A stretch of DNA of 64,000 bases from Tetracladium setigerum (GCA_031472005.1 PZJY01000007.1:1612001-1676000); one strand, 5' to 3'; shown: positions 12,434 to 26,131, counted from the stretch's first letter. Numbers and translations are program-made. The notes: a model not told the origin generated them from the letters alone.

Positions 12434-15400
12434 CTATTTTTCAACTGTAGGCGTAGCGGCCTTGATAGTTCCAGTAGAAGCAGCCAAGTCCTCTTCATCC
12501 TCCTCGGCAGCAGCAGCAGTAGCAACTGACTCCGGCTGGCCAACTGTTGCTTTCGAAACTGCAGCAATTGGCTCAGGTGGCGCGATCTCCACCTCGTTAA
12601 TCTCATCATTACTGGAAATCACTTGCTCTTGAATTGGCTTGGGGAGAGGTGCAGCCTCGGACTGGTCCTCTTCAACGAGAATGGCCTTCTTTGGCTCCGT
12701 TTCCACTTCTTTTTTATTTTCCTTTAGGTCAATCGAGGGGCTGGCTTTGTCTCGATAGGACTTGGGAAAGCCCCTGGGATTTCGTCTACTGCCTCACTGG
12801 CCGTATTCGTGGCAAGAGTCGGTGGTTCTGACTTTTCGGGCTTAGACTCCACAACTGGGTCTTCCTTCTTCTCAGCGCCGGATAATCCGACTTGAAGCAG
12901 GTTCTCTTCAGGGTCAATCTGCCATACTGTTGAAGTAGAAGAGAACCCAAGAACAATGGCTGACGACTTCTCAGGTGTGGGCTCCGCAACCGGTGCTGGG
13001 CTCTTTGCTGGTGCTCGTCGTGCCGGACCTCTAGCCCTACCTTTCCTGGCATCAACTAAAGGAGCTTTTTCTTTCACTTCTTCGGGCTCAACCGAAACTG
13101 GCTCATCTTTCTTTGGTGCCTGGGGACCTAATTGCAAGCGCTTGTTCAGATCTGACATGAAGCCACCTTGGAGAGCCGCAATTTTACTACCAACGGGACG
13201 CGAGGGAACCGGGGGCTTTGGTTTTGAAGCGACGGCGGCGCCGTGATCTGATCCAATTGATTTTGCTGATGAATTCGATGCAACTGTTGTCAGTGGGACC
13301 GTTTCTGATGAATCTCGGGCTACAGGTTTTGATGGCCGAGCTGGAACCTGAGGCTTTGTCTTCAATGGGAGGGGAGGAGCTGCCACGTCAACAACAGGAA
13401 CTTGTTTTGATCGATCAGGTCGTCGTTCGGGGATTGTGGGCTGCTGTTTTTCAGGAGACTCCGAACGCGTCGTCCTATTTGGTCGAGCAGGGACCTGTGG
13501 TTTGAACATTGTAGCGATACCTGTGGTGGCACGGCCCTCATCGTTACTCAATGGAACTCCAGCTGCAGCCATCTCGTGGTGGAAAACCACAGCCCCGGTT
13601 GTTGGCCTCTCATCAGCTGGACTAAAGACATTCTCGTCCACTTGTGGAGCGCTAACCGTAGTCTCGAGTTGTAAACTGTCCGGACTATCTTCCCAGATAT
13701 CTCTACTTGGGAAACGTTGTTTCCCATTAGGTCGGTCTTCATTGAGACTTGCGTTTTGTTGCCAGGTCTTTCTTTTCTTCTGTTCACGATGTAAAAAGCT
13801 CTCTGCATTCACGGATTCCCTCTCGGCTAATTCCTCTTGTCTCCTGGCGAAGGCTTGTTCTGGGGTCTCAATACGGGTTGCTTTGGCTTTCGCCTCTTCC
13901 GAGTCATCAACAGATTGAGGTGTCGAGACTGTTGCGGTATATTGCAAGCTGTCCGGTGTATCTTCCCAAACATCCTGGCTGGGAAATTTACGGTTCTTGA
14001 GTTCAGGTCTTTGACGGAGTCGATCAGCCGCAGTCAACGCTTTCTGTTGACTGGCATTTTTATCATCCTCGGGAAACAATGGCTCGTACTCAGCGAGATC
14101 CTCGAGCGGCGTGGAATCCTGGAGTCTCAAACCGGGAATGGTACCATGAATGCTTCCAGGACGACTAGACGGTCTGCTGTTGGATAGGGAATCGCTACCA
14201 CTTCGTGGACGATATGCCTCATCATAGTAACCTTGACCTGACCTACGCTCGTGTAGCGGTGATACGGCGGGTTGAAGTTCGTAACCCCATGGCTCCTTGG
14301 CAACTTCATCCGATGCCAAGATTGGGGCACTGTATCCATGTTCGTCGTCATCATTCTGGGTGAGGTTCTCAGTAGACTCGTATTGTGAAGTGTGGCTATA
14401 GATCTTGTTGAGTCGGTAGCCTGGCTCATCTACGTGAATTGTATCTTCGCCTCCAATCTCGCTGGATGCCGAGGTACTTGTAGGGCCGAGACCTTTGCTT
14501 ACAGCGTTCTCAATCTCCTCTTTTGCCCCTCCGTCAGTAGGAAACGAAGCATTTCTCAACGAGGAATCTACACGGGTAGCAGAGGCATTTGAATGGGCAA
14601 CTCCATATCCGGATTGTGGGCGAGGGGACGAGATCCGGGACGCATATTCTTCGGTGGCCTGGAAGCCGACTTCCTCGGTTGGGGTTCCAAAAGCGGCTGG
14701 CGACGTACCTATATTGTATTAGAATTTGAGGGGAGTGTGGAGTCAATTATGAAATATTTGTCTTACCAAGTCCACCAGCACCTCTACTGGCAGTGTTTCT
14801 GACAATCTTGTTCAGATCCTCGCTACTCATGGCCCATTCTGGCTTTCCCTCTCCGTAGTGTCCAAGCTCTTTCTTAAAAAGTTCCGGATGTTTCTCATAG
14901 TAAGCCTTCTCAAAGTGGTCATTTTGATGAGGAATTCCGTGTCCATATCTTCCACTGATTGCAAAAGTCAGTACAGATTATTGGGTACACCAGGTATGTC
15001 TACTTACTAAGCATCAACTGGAATTTCACCACGAGCACTGGTTCTACGGGCGTGATGTTTGGGTTTCGACCCGTCGTTGTGGAAGCCAACACCTTGAGCG
15101 TATACGGGGGCGAATGGTGCCGGAGATGGAGCTTGTACATCACCCGCATGGGGGTACATTGGTACACGTTGACCGATTTCGGGAATTCCATGATCGCTAT
15201 CGACGCTTGACGGTCGTCTTTCTGTGCTATTGGAAGCTTGGCTAGCAAAGCTAGCCTTTTCCTTAAGACTTCTAGAGGAAGGATCCCGATCATCACCAGC
15301 TGATTTGCCATCATTGCTTCGTGCCTTTCCAATGCCAAATGAGGCTGCTTGGTTGGAATCTGTTCTGGTGACTGTCGAAAGCCTCTTTTTGGCACTGGAG

Positions 15401-15789
15401 ACTGGCAAACTTGGTTTTGGTGCAACGATCTCGAGATTACCAGCTACATGAGTAGCTCCGGGATCAACAGTGGCTAAATCCGCATACTCGCTTCCTTCTT
15501 GTCCAAGGGAAGGAAGAACAACGCTCGAAGGTCGTGGTGGCAGATCCTCCGTTGAGCGAGAGCTGCTTCTAACGTGCAACGAGGATTTGCCATGGCTTCC
15601 TGATTTTGGAGGGTTTTCGTTCAAGGGTGATCGAGCGAAGCTTTCTCGGTGGCTAGGAGAAACGGAACGCTCAATCTTGCGATTTGGGCGGGGAGGAATC
15701 CTCGGCACTTCCATGCTAGCAGCAGCTGGAGCTTGCTCTTGTGTGTTTCGCTGGGGACGAGGAGGGACTTGTGGCATGGCGGTCGACAT
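12434..15789 (-). CDS. AIM21: Aim21-like actin-patch regulator
   Basis: Aim21 binds barbed ends with Tda2 and controls actin assembly at endocytic patches. Exons on the minus strand: 15789-15008, 14954-14767 and 14708 downward. The N-terminus is proline-rich (MSTAMPQVPPRPQ, RIPPRPNRKIERSVSP). A conserved block, PEWAMSSEDLNKIVRNTASR, follows in exon 2. Many Pro-rich SH3-binding-like motifs (KPQVPARP, KPPVPSRP) lead to the signature IAALQGGFMSDLNKRLQLGP and a basic KGRARGPARRAPAKSP. Otherwise acidic and disordered. In the direct frame it stops at 12724-12726 (984 aa). A -1 frame is open from about 12765 to 12434 with the same acidic, Pro/Ala/Glu-rich character, so I take the real C-terminus to extend to 12434 with one base missing near the GGG run 12764-12766; this part is less certain. 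Confidence 0.85.
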
Positions 15790-16813
15790 ATTTGGAGGAG
15801 TCGGTTGTGTATTTTTGATGTCTCAAATGTATGATTTGGGGACGAATCGAATTCGGCAGAGTGAATTCGCAGGATGAAGATTTGGGGGGAGGTCTCCTTT
15901 TGAGTATTTGCGAAGAGACTGCTTCGTAGTATCTGCTCTTCGGTCAGCGATTGGTCTGATAAGTAAAAGTTGCCCAACGCCCCAGCCGCTCTGACAAAAG
16001 CCTGAAAAACAGAAGATGACTCCCAGCAAGATAGCGATTGGGACGGGTCAATTGGAATAATGGAAGAGTGGTCAGGATGGAACAGCAGAAAGCTGTGGTC
16101 TCTGGTACGTGCCCATGCAGCTGCAAAAGTCAAGCTGTGGAAGCAGACCGCTGCAGAGATAAGTACTGCTAGCTCCGAGCATGCAGTTCCATCATTTTCT
16201 GTAGAGATAGATAGATAGACTGGGGTGGGCAGAAGCTTGGAACCTACATTGATGTATTAGAAGGATATTTTTCGTGTTCGAGCAGTAGCAGGCATTGAAA
16301 GACAGCCAGGCAGTAGTGAATTGATTGAAGATGGGAGAGAAAGAGAGAGGGAGAGAGACAGGAGGAGAAGCAGGGAGAGTGCGAAGTGATGTCTTGTTCT
16401 ACTCGAGCACACGCCCAGGGCAGATCCACGCTAAGGATCCATCGTCATACTGGAGCACATTAACCAAGGAATCCACTTCCTTTCGTTCTTTCTTTGCTCC
16501 CTACAGTACAGTACAGATGATGATGGCCAAACCACGGGATGGATGAATGATATTACTACAATTGCACTCCTTCCATCCACCTGCATTACAGTAAGTATCC
16601 TCTTTCTGCTGGTCATCTCGATCTGTTCTATCAATCAATCGATCTATCTATCCACAGTACAGTACATATTCCCAGCTGCGCTGACCGCCAGGTGTTGCAG
16701 GAGTCAGCCAGTCAGCATCGATACAATGGCAATGCTGCGTGCAAGAGGCTTTCGTTCGGCTTCACCTTTTTTTCCTAACGCTTCATGCGTGACGAGGGTT
16801 TGATGATTCGCCA

Positions 16814-16847
<34 letters not shown>

Positions 16848-18670
16848 CATGTGTGTCTCTCAACAAGGGGGTGTTCACTACTTCTCGACCCCACCAAACT
16901 AAACGGTGGTTTGTTCATTCATCATTCCTTTCTCCTTCCATCATCTGGTGCCTGATTTTGCACATACCGGCGTAGGTCCAGTACAGTATGCACGATCCAA
17001 GTCATGAGCCATTTATCCACCTCAGCTCGTTATCTTTTCGAAGATTACACTACATTAGCCTCAAACACTTGTTGAGAGAGAGAGAGATTATTCCCCTGGA
17101 AAAAGAGCTCATACAAATTGTATGAAAATATCTTACGCAAAACGTGGAACAAACAAATCTCTTTTCATCATTCTTCTCCGTCACGCAATAAAAACTCAAG
17201 CTGGTATCCTGACCACCAACGCTATTCTCGGCCACCCCGCAAAACGCACCCAAGCCAGCCCATTACACATACTTCGCTAAAGTGGAAGCTCCCTCAAGGT
17301 ACGAAAGGTTAAAATTAGCAGCCATCCTCGCCATCTGAACTCACCAGCCCCCAAAGAAAAAAGAGAAGAGAAAAAATCTCATTTTATCACATGAGTTCTT
17401 TTTACTAGCTGACTGCTAGGGGCATGCAAAAGGGAACGGCAGCTTTACGGAGTACAATAATTGGAGAATTGCTCGATTCGATAGCTCGAGGAACAAAGAG
17501 AGAGCCGAGACCCATTCTTCGTCTTTTTCTTGCCTTCCCTTCCCCGCAAAAAAAGGGGGGTCATGCGTCGTTGTGCTTCGTGAATCGTGATCAGTTGATG
17601 TCTTTACTGAGCGAACTGCTTGTTACAGTTAGGGGGAGGGGATGACCTTAAGCCGAGATGTGATATGGTGTTGTAAACTTGTAGTAAGGGAACTATTTGT
17701 TTACTGTTTCACCAGGCGAGCTGGAGCTTTGCCTCCGCTTGAAAAGACGTTTGGTTGACTCTACCGAGTGAGCTTGGGAGTGAGCTTGGGACTAGACTTT
17801 AGACTGTAGGTAGGCACCTAGGTACCTAGGTAATTATTATTATAATTAGTTGGTCGGACTGATCAACTGGTTTAAGCGTCCTTTACAAAATGGTAGGTAG
17901 TAGCTTCATCTATACGAACGGCTTGTGCTCTTAATTTCATTTTTACTCCCTTGAGTTCGCAGGATTGAAGGACTGCATCACTATGTTGTTACTATCAGTT
18001 TTCCCGTCTCCTAACAACGAGAGAGTGACAGAGTCTCAGGGAATTCTCAAGTCATCCAATTGCAAATCCTCAGCCGTTCACCGAGCTAGGCTACACAATA
18101 GAACAGGTATGGTACTGAATAAGACTATTTTTTCATTTCCAACCGCAAAGCATAATAATATACTAGCCTAGAAGACGTACTTCCCCCCTTAGCACACAAT
18201 ATCAACATACGCACGCAATTAGGTAGGTATACAGATACAGATACAGGAACACATGGGACAAACTCAACGGAGCAAATTTCTCGTTCCGAACACCAACAAA
18301 AGTCAATCAATCGTAAGTAATAAAACCTATGATATCAACGAAAAGCCAACACCAATTTGAAAAAAAAAACACAGTCCCGTAAAACGCCTCCTTTGCCGAG
18401 AAGAGCAAGCAACGAATGCAAGCTCGTCCGCCATTTTTCAGAATCTCAAATCCTTCCGGTCTTGTTCGTCGTCGTTGTCGTCTAAAACGTTTCGAGCTAC
18501 CTTGCTTGTTCCCGTCTTAACGTCCATACATCCAATGCTTCAGTATATCGTAACAGTGCCATCGTGCCATGCTCTAGCAGCATGTCTCTCGCCCTTCACT
18601 CGTTCAATATCGCCATCTCCATCCCTTCCTTCGTTCTCCCTCATTCCTTCCACAATCCTTATTGGGTTCC
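15790..18670. other. Intergenic region AIM21 / TVP18
   Basis: About 2.9 kb without a supported gene. It holds the AIM21 promoter, a (CA)n microsatellite at about 16815-16844, three CAGTACAGTA-type motifs (16505, 16660, 16984) and a doubled CACCTAGGTACCTAGGTA at about 17816-17833. Small open frames here have no recognisable protein character. Confidence 0.55.
16815..16844. repeat. (CA)n microsatellite
   Basis: About 15 uninterrupted CA units in the intergenic region upstream of AIM21. A likely length-polymorphic marker. Confidence 0.9.
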
Positions 18671-19487
18671 TCAAATGATCATCTGCGCAACGCCCTGGCC
18701 ACCAAGGGTCTTGCTTCCCACGAAACCCTGTCCCTTGATACCCGCCAACGCATAGAAAAGAGCGACAATTGTAAGCAAAATTGCCGCGGCAAGTAGACTT
18801 GTAACTTGAAATATCAAGCTCAGCCATTGAACGAGGCCCATTACACCGTAGATGCCAGCGCGCATGTAATTTGTTGTGAAGCGCCGCATGATGGTGTCGA
18901 ATTTGGCCGAGGTGGGACAAATGCGGAGGAGAAGGGGGATTTCAATGAAGATGATGATGAAGGACGAGGCGCTGTGGTGACGAAGGTATTTTAGTTTGAG
19001 GTCTGCTGAGCTTGGGATTGGGGTTGGGATCGGGATTTGGTAGAATGGGTCGAGGGATGGGAATTGGAGAGGAGCTAACTTACACGCAGAGGGCTCCGAA
19101 AAGGATGATGATGCTGACGTGGAAGAAATTCGATACGCCGACTGCGAAGCAGAGGAATATACAGATCACGCCGGTCCTACATTCCTAGGTATCAGCAAGT
19201 TCCATCCCATTTTTGCCCACTCGTCTTCTAGTATCATCTAATAATTGTGATTCAATAGACCAGTGTATCCGCAACCAGCAGTATCGTACGTTTCGATGAT
19301 GGCATGTTGAATATTGACACCTTGAGACATGGAGCTCAACCATCGCCAGCTCGGAGTAAGATGGAGCTTACCATTGCGCATAAATACCTATCGAACAACA
19401 AGATTAGCCCAGTTGATCTCTACTTCTTAAACTCATAGATTCCGACTCACTAAAGTTCCTCGTTGCGAATTCCTCTGCGAGCGTCAT
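18671..19487 (-). CDS. TVP18: Golgi membrane protein Tvp18
   Basis: Four exons on the minus strand (19487-19451, 19387-19372, 19176-19084, 18971-18671) give 148 aa, the normal Tvp18 length. Tvp18 is a late-Golgi membrane protein of Tlg2-containing vesicles; its molecular role is not settled. Four hydrophobic segments are visible: GVICIFLCFAVGVSNFF, IIILFGALCVASSFIIIFI, MRAGIYGVMGLVQWLSLIF and LLAAAILLTIVALFYALAG. Family-typical motifs are IEIPLLLRICPTS and the C-terminal GSKTLGGQGVAQMII. The 16-nt second exon is confirmed by consistent phases on both sides. The 3' end faces a 2.9-kb gene-poor region. Confidence 0.95.
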
Positions 19488-20365
19488 GTTTGCGACTCAA
19501 CGATGAAACCACCACAAGCTGTTTTGTTGACTTGTTCGGAATGTAAGCACAGTTCGTGAAGCTCTCTCGCGCGTTGTCTGTTCGGAAGTTTTTTGCGGAT
19601 GAGAGGGCGAGAACAAAGAAGATGGATGGAAGATGATGGCGCTTGAAGGGGGTTTCAATAAAGACGGGGTTTGTTTATGGAGGATGGATGAATCGGAAGT
19701 AATGGCAAAAGTTACGTGTTGCGATGCACTCGAGCTGTACGAAACTCTGGGTGTCCCGAACGGGCTAGCGCCACCAGGCGTACCTTCCTGGAGGTCGTCG
19801 TCACTTGAGGCTGAATGCGAAATAAGATGCGTGGACAATTTTACAGGCAGCAATTTTCTTTCAGAAATGACTTTGTATGTTGTGTGATTAGACAAGTACT
19901 GTTAGATTATTTAGTTCGTCAGATTACATTTGAGCTCCCGTTAGATGTCAAGATGCCCGAACAACCGAAGAGCAGGGAGTAGGAGCTTGGCCATCCCACT
20001 GATATTTGAGTATCAACTAGTTGAATTTTGGTTCAGGATGGGACCAGTGCAGTACATGAATTAGACACACAGAGCTGACCGTTACGTCTTCGTCCCGTAT
20101 ACGAAAACTAGGCTTCCAAGTTCTTTGATTGTCACTTTGATGCGAACAGCAAACGCACACAATGATACAGTAAGACGTCGAAGCCGCGTCACAATCAAGA
20201 TGCCATAAGAGGCAGTAACAGGGAGGAATTTTGCTAAGAGGCTCATGGTCTACTACGCCAATGGACAAAAAGGAAATCTCTCCCTTCTAGAAACTTGGTA
20301 TAATCTTCGCAAAATCCGACATCCTCAAGACCCTAGCCCCACAAACCCGTATCAAGATAGGCCGA
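19488..20365. other. Intergenic region TVP18 / NTF2
   Basis: Promoter of TVP18 and 3' flank of NTF2. I see no supported gene. Confidence 0.6.
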
Positions 20366-21144
20366 TCAACCGAAGACCAGCTTGAAGATATCGTTGTAGA
20401 CATACCATTGTCCATTCTCAGGAAGGAGTTGGAAAATTTGGCTGTAGTTCATGGGTCTCTGCTCCTCATCGACCTTTTAAAATGTTAGTTCGTGTGTTTA
20501 TAACAGTGGAAACCGAAAGAATGGAGGTTTCGTACCAGAAGTGCACCAGTCACCAAGATCAAGATACCGCCGGACTCGTTTGAGGGCTGGGCATCAAGGG
20601 TAGAGACGGCGTGCTTGACCTTCTCGAAAGGGAGACTCTGGAAAGGGTCAGAATTCAATATATGCATCCAATTTCTGTGTGGGAACAAACGGTAAGCTTC
20701 TCGATGATGGGAACAACGCCTGCGATCGAGGTGGACTCAAAAGTCAACATGGAGTTTCCGCGCTATTTGAACATTAGTTTGATTCGATGCGTATCAAATG
20801 CAGAACACATACGTAGAGACCGGCGAGGTCCTGACGATTGGCATCGAAGGTGTCATAGTAGAATTGCACAAATTGCTCTACAAAGCGCACACATCAGCCT
20901 CATTCTCCTCCCGTAGGTAGATTGTTGTATCGGTGGTAGAATGATCAAGATTGTGCCCTGCACACACAGTATAGGAGGGAAGGAGCGAGTGGTGCCTTTG
21001 TTACTCACTTGCGATACCTGCGAAGTCTAAAGGGGCCGACGAGAAAGATGTTAGCTAGAATCTCAACAGAGGGAGTAGCAGCAGTATACTAGCAGCCGAT
21101 GAGGCTCAAAGAGAGGGAGCAGAGCTGTAGTACGTACCTGCCAT
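20366..21144 (-). CDS. NTF2: Nuclear transport factor 2
   Basis: NTF2 carries RanGDP into the nucleus. Six exons on the minus strand: 21144-21138 (7 nt), 21026-21009 (18 nt), 20877-20813, 20762-20691, 20637-20536 and 20473-20366; phases agree and give 123 aa, matching the family. Recognisable sequence includes MADFAGIAKQFVQFYYDTFD, LYRGNSMLTFEST, IAGVVPIIEKLTSLPFEKV, ILILVTGALLVDEEQRPMNY and the C-terminal FQLLPENGQWYVYNDIFKL. Five introns in a 124-codon gene, with two micro-exons at the 5' end, make it easy to mis-predict. One intron (20690-20638) has the weaker donor GTTTGT. Confidence 0.97.
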
Positions 21145-22753
21145 CTTGAAGGAGTTGCTTGGTTTTGTTAGACAGAAAGGGAGATACTCAAATTGTTGAT
21201 TCCTGACTGCCCGAGTTGAGGAGGGGCAATAATGCAATAAAATAGAGGGGCATTTACCCAAGTGCCCAATTTTGGCCTGGCAGCAGAAATCAGGCCAAAA
21301 CTGTCCAAATTCCTTGGCTGCATGCTTGCCTGGAATTTAAATGATAAATTTCTACTTTCTGTGCTGTCCCTCTCTCCCTCTTCCTTCAAAATATTCTACC
21401 AACATTTCACAGTTTCAGCATCGGTGCCGGCGCCGGCGCCTTTGTGCCTGAGCCTGCCGCATCTTGCAGCGCTCAATGACCTTAACATGATCTTGTTGCC
21501 CTCGTCGCCAGTTATCTATCCCTACGCGGAGTTCCAGCACTAATCTACAGCTTTTGCGACCCAGAATGCTCGGGTTGGCGGTTTTCTTTTTGGGGTACTC
21601 GTACGTTCACACTATCTTCTTCCACCCTCGACCTTCCTCCTTTGATGATGACTACACTTCTGCCCTTAAGAACGGCCAACTGAAATCTCATGTTGATACA
21701 AATCAATGAATTATCAAGCTCAACAGTCTGACACCTGCCAAAACAAGCCTATTTCTCTTGCCACGTTTTATATGAGAGACGGTCACTGACTCTACAATTC
21801 GCATAGGTTCCTCACACACTTCGAGCTTCCGAAATATACAAAACTCGCCGATATGATGGCGGGAAAAGCGCACAAGCAGAGATTACCGATGGCCTGTGGT
21901 ACATCACTTGGACCTCAGCTATGTGAGAATTATATTTCTGCTGTCCAGTAATGTGGTGGTGGCTACGGACAGCTTGATAGACACCTTAGACACAGTACCA
22001 AGCAAATGCAAAACATACATAAAATATCTACCTACCTTATGCTTCCTTCCATCTGAACCCATGAAACTGAAACCCATGAAACCATGGTTGGCACAAAATG
22101 AGGCCAAACCAAACAAATATCATGAAGCAGCAATAATGAATGCATCGATGAATAATGGGAGATGTTGCCCGCCTTCCAAGTCACCTTTCGAGGCCTTGCC
22201 GGCCGCATCGTTCTCCCTCCAGCTCGGCTCGGTTCTGCACCAACCACGGCGACTAGCCCAACTCTCCCCAACCCCAAAGTCCAATCACTCAACTCGATCC
22301 CTCGCTCCCTTTGTCGACAAGGCGGGACTTGCATCTGCCAACGAAGAACATTCTCCAACTCCGCCGACAGACTCGGAATACCTACCTAACGCTACTCTCT
22401 AGAAGAACAACGTTTTCGAGAGACAACTGGCCCGCCTGCCAATCTCCTCAGCTCGCCAATCTTCTGCCCACCCGCAGACCGGCTCGCAAGCTGTGACCTT
22501 GCGAGAACGCGAGTTACAGAGAGAGAGACTACCACGGAGCGGACCTCGCGCTACTCCTTAACCTATCGTCGTGCTGCTACTTCGGACCTGCAGCCTCTCG
22601 TTCAAATCGAACAACCAACATTCACTTCGAGGGCAACTTTCTCTACTGTCCCCCTCCAACGAACTTCTCACCTTTGCCCCAGTGCCCGCACTCCAGTAAC
22701 CAAGCTGCGCCATCTGCCAGCTTCGTCTTCTCCCAAGCGGCAAAGTAGCAACG
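21145..22753. other. Intergenic region NTF2 / DUF7918-like gene
   Basis: Divergent promoter region of about 1.6 kb. The last 600 bp are C-rich with CT tracts, fitting a long 5' leader for the gene at 22754. No supported coding sequence. Confidence 0.55.
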
Positions 22754-24610
22754 ATGCCCTGTTTCAAGGGTATTGCGGTCAGCGTTCATGCTGTGGGCGC
22801 TCCGCTTCCTGAATACTCCATCCAGAAGCAATCGAGAGTTTCCCGCGTCAATACATACATTCCAGTGCCCAAGGCAAAGATCCCTCGGGATGCCTCGTCC
22901 GACAAGCCAGAACCCTCCAAATTCGCCATCTCTATTACCCTCCTTACGCCCGGCCTCTCAGTCCCCTATTCCACTCCCAAGCCCTCTGCCAACGACCTTC
23001 ACCCTTCGCCTCAGATCGTGGCAGACCTCCCAGGCTCTAATCGCCGATCCAGCATTCATGGCACTGTAGGCCCATACATTCCAATCACCAAGTCGGAGAA
23101 TGAGACGATTGCTGCCTACATTTACTTTGATGGCCGAGCGAAGGAGGAAGTTGCTACACTCCTACGACCTGGCGAGGAGACCTGGGTGAATTCAAGATGG
23201 GTTCAGGTTCCGGACTCGGAAGGGGGAGGCCTCGCAGAGCGGGAGTTTCTGTTTCGAGAGGTTGGCCTTGAGCGATGGTTGAACGGTCTAGACTTGGAGG
23301 GTGGGGATGCAGCAGCAAAGATCGAGAAGCGTCGACAAAAGTTTGAAAAGCGCCGTCGTCGTCGGAGGGACAATGCCGGTAGCGATGATGATCTCGCGGA
23401 TTTGATGTCGTCCCGAAAACCAGCTAGTTCAAGGGATGTGCTCAGATATGGTGATGATGCAAACTCACCTGTTGAGAAAATGTCGGACGATGAAGATGAT
23501 TTCAGCTCTGACTCTGATGATGATGCACCACCAGAGGCAGCTGGCCAGATCAAGGTTGCCATGTTCCGAGTATTAGCATCTGGAGAGATCAAGAAAGGCG
23601 AATACTCTCCACAATTTGATGCCCATGATGACGACGAGGAGGGCAACAAGAACAATGGTAACGAGGGAGGGGATTCAGCAGATATTGACCATACCACCAG
23701 TTTTGCAAAGCCAAAAACTCTAGATCCAAAGTCAATCAGTACACAGACTGTCACTGGTATTGACGGTCCAGACAAGCCCTTTGCAACGTTCACTTTCTTC
23801 TATCGGGGAGAGCGTAAGTCTTCCTTTATTTCTACTTGTACATTTTTGCTAATGTTATGGTCCCAGGTCAATTACAAAAGATGGGCATACTTGCCCCTAA
23901 ACAGTCATCAAAGACTACGGCCGGGGCTACGAAAAGACGATCAACACAGGTCGACTTTGGTACTCTCAAGCCACTGCAGCAGACCGGCACGGTTGGATAC
24001 ACAACTTACCGAGACAATGGTACATCCAAGCCAGGCAGCAAGTCCAGGAGGATTAGCAATGGTCACGCTGAAGGCGATGCACTGGGAGAGGATAGTGAGG
24101 ATGACGATGACGACGAGAGGGGGGTAAAGATGGAGGATGCTGATGACAAGGTCGTCAAGACGCATCTGAGCCCTGAGGATGCTAAGTTCCAAGGAGAATT
24201 GGCAGATGGTGTTGGCCGCATTAAGGTACCTACACAATCCACTATTCTCACAAATAAACTCTGCTGACTAACTCTCACAGCTCAAGCGTCAACATTCAGC
24301 AGAACCTCTGAATTCAAGCACCCGCAAATCCCCAGCATCTGGTACCAACTCCCATGGAGAAACACCGCCACCCACAGAGCCAGCTTCCAACCCTCCTCTC
24401 CTCTCCAGCAGCGTTTTCGGTGCAAATCTACCCGACGATTCTGCCATCGCAAGTCCCCTCAAAAAACACAGAGCAAGCTTGTACGATGTCGACAATGATG
24501 CCCTACAGAAGCGCTTAGCAGGGTTTACATCAATGGGCGACATCGTTGCCGCCGCCGAAGCAGCACACACTCCTCTTCCTGCACCGGCAATGCAAGAAGA
24601 TGAATTATGA
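22754..24610 (+). CDS. DUF7918-like acidic protein
   Basis: Three exons, 22754-23813, 23867-24225 and 24281-24610, give 582 aa. The start fits the fungal DUF7918 pattern (MPCFKGIAVSVHAVGAPLPEY), with a globular first 190 residues (AAYIYFDGRAKEEVATLL, LRPGEETWVNSRWVQVP). A basic stretch (KFEKRRRRRRDN) and long Asp/Glu runs follow. The FATFTFFYRGERQLQKMGIL segment, split by the first intron, is the typical end of the domain. The C-terminal third is Ser/Pro-rich and likely disordered, ending near GDIVAAAEAAHTPL. A nuclear role is likely from the basic and acidic tracts; function is unknown. Family assignment is by resemblance only. Confidence 0.8.
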
Positions 24611-26131
24611 GCTCGCTTACGAGCGTCGAATCCTCAATTCCATTGGCCCAAAAAAATCCACATTCAGGTAAGTACAACTTATTAGTCTATTTCTATTAGA
24701 CGCAACATTGGAAACCAATGGCTTGGTTTTTTGTTGTTTGATTCTGTGGACCAACACAATGGAGTTTGGGGCGGGGAGAGAGGACAGCCAGGCTTCTACG
24801 GCAGGGGGGGCACAGGCATATTTATGGCAAAGGAAAGGAAAGTCTCACATTCTTACTCCTTTGATTGTGGAGCGTGGGAATTTGCAAAAGATGGCATTCT
24901 GAGATTCTCTCATACCTCATGAAGCACACTACAAGCCCTTTCTTTGTAATTCGGCAAATAGGAAGAGAGAGAAATACCCAAGAAAATGGATCAAGCACAT
25001 ATTGTCTTCACACACGAAGAATCTCTTGTTTTTTTTCGTGGACATTCTCGTAAAATTGGTTAGGTCGATGGAAGATCAATTAATTTCATTGACTGACTCT
25101 CTTTTGTTCGAAATTATCTTCCTACCATTCCTCATCTTTTTATATACCTATGCTACTCCTTCTATAAAGCGTGTGTTGTATATTTGCAGCAGAGTATACC
25201 TTCCATCGTATATACCTATGTAAGATTATATAGAAGTTACCTATGTCATTGATTTATTCAACCATAGATGCAGTACCAAAGATGTATGCTCCTGAAATGG
25301 CAGTTTACATGGCCTAGTACTTGAAGTTCACGTCTGCCATTTTCTATTCTTGAGGTTTGATCATCCAGAAAGAATTCTCCTCTCTCATTAGGTACGACTT
25401 GAGTATTTCATCCCGTAATAAGTGTTGTGGTAATCTTATATTATTCATTCATTCATCATTTTCTTCATAAGCGCTCTCGAGCCCTCGCTTCTCCCCCCCC
25501 CCCTTGCCCCTTTATCTGGACGAAATGAAATGAAATTAAAAAGCGTGAATGGCAAAAACGGATTGTTGCGCCATTGAATAATTTGACTGGATTGAGAATC
25601 TCTATGACATGGCATGTGTTTGGTTCATCCAGCCTTTAAGACGTACACGGTGTCGAAAGTGCAAATTGCGGTTCGTATTCCAGTACGATAGATAGATGGA
25701 TGCTATTTTAATCCTGATGCTGAATAAACACACACCTGGGGTTCCTTCCCATATGCTTGGCGATCATTCTCAAAACTCTACGGAGTATGATATTTTTTGC
25801 CAGGTCGTTGTATGTGGTCGAAATAGGTAATGTGCCTTCCGAAAGATCTGAAAACTATGTAAATATCTTCTTCTCTTGAGGAATTTGCCTTGTGATACCT
25901 AGCTCGTTATGGGTTTTGTTTTCGAAGGGGTTGTCCATGTATTATATGAAATCGTGCTTGGTCGGGTTCGCTTTGGAGTTCGGACGTGGAAATAATAGAT
26001 TTTTTAATGTTCGTTAACTGTATAGTGGTACATGGGGACCTATGAGAGGATTGTTGCCTTATTAATACTCCAACGTTTCGCTTTTTTCGCTGCAAAAACC
26101 GCTTGAAAGAATTACGATCTCAAGACTCCGA
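24611..26131. other. Intergenic region between convergent genes
   Basis: About 1.5 kb of AT-rich 3' flank for the DUF7918-like gene and the GT90 gene, with a C11-13 run near 25493-25503. No supported gene. Confidence 0.55.
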
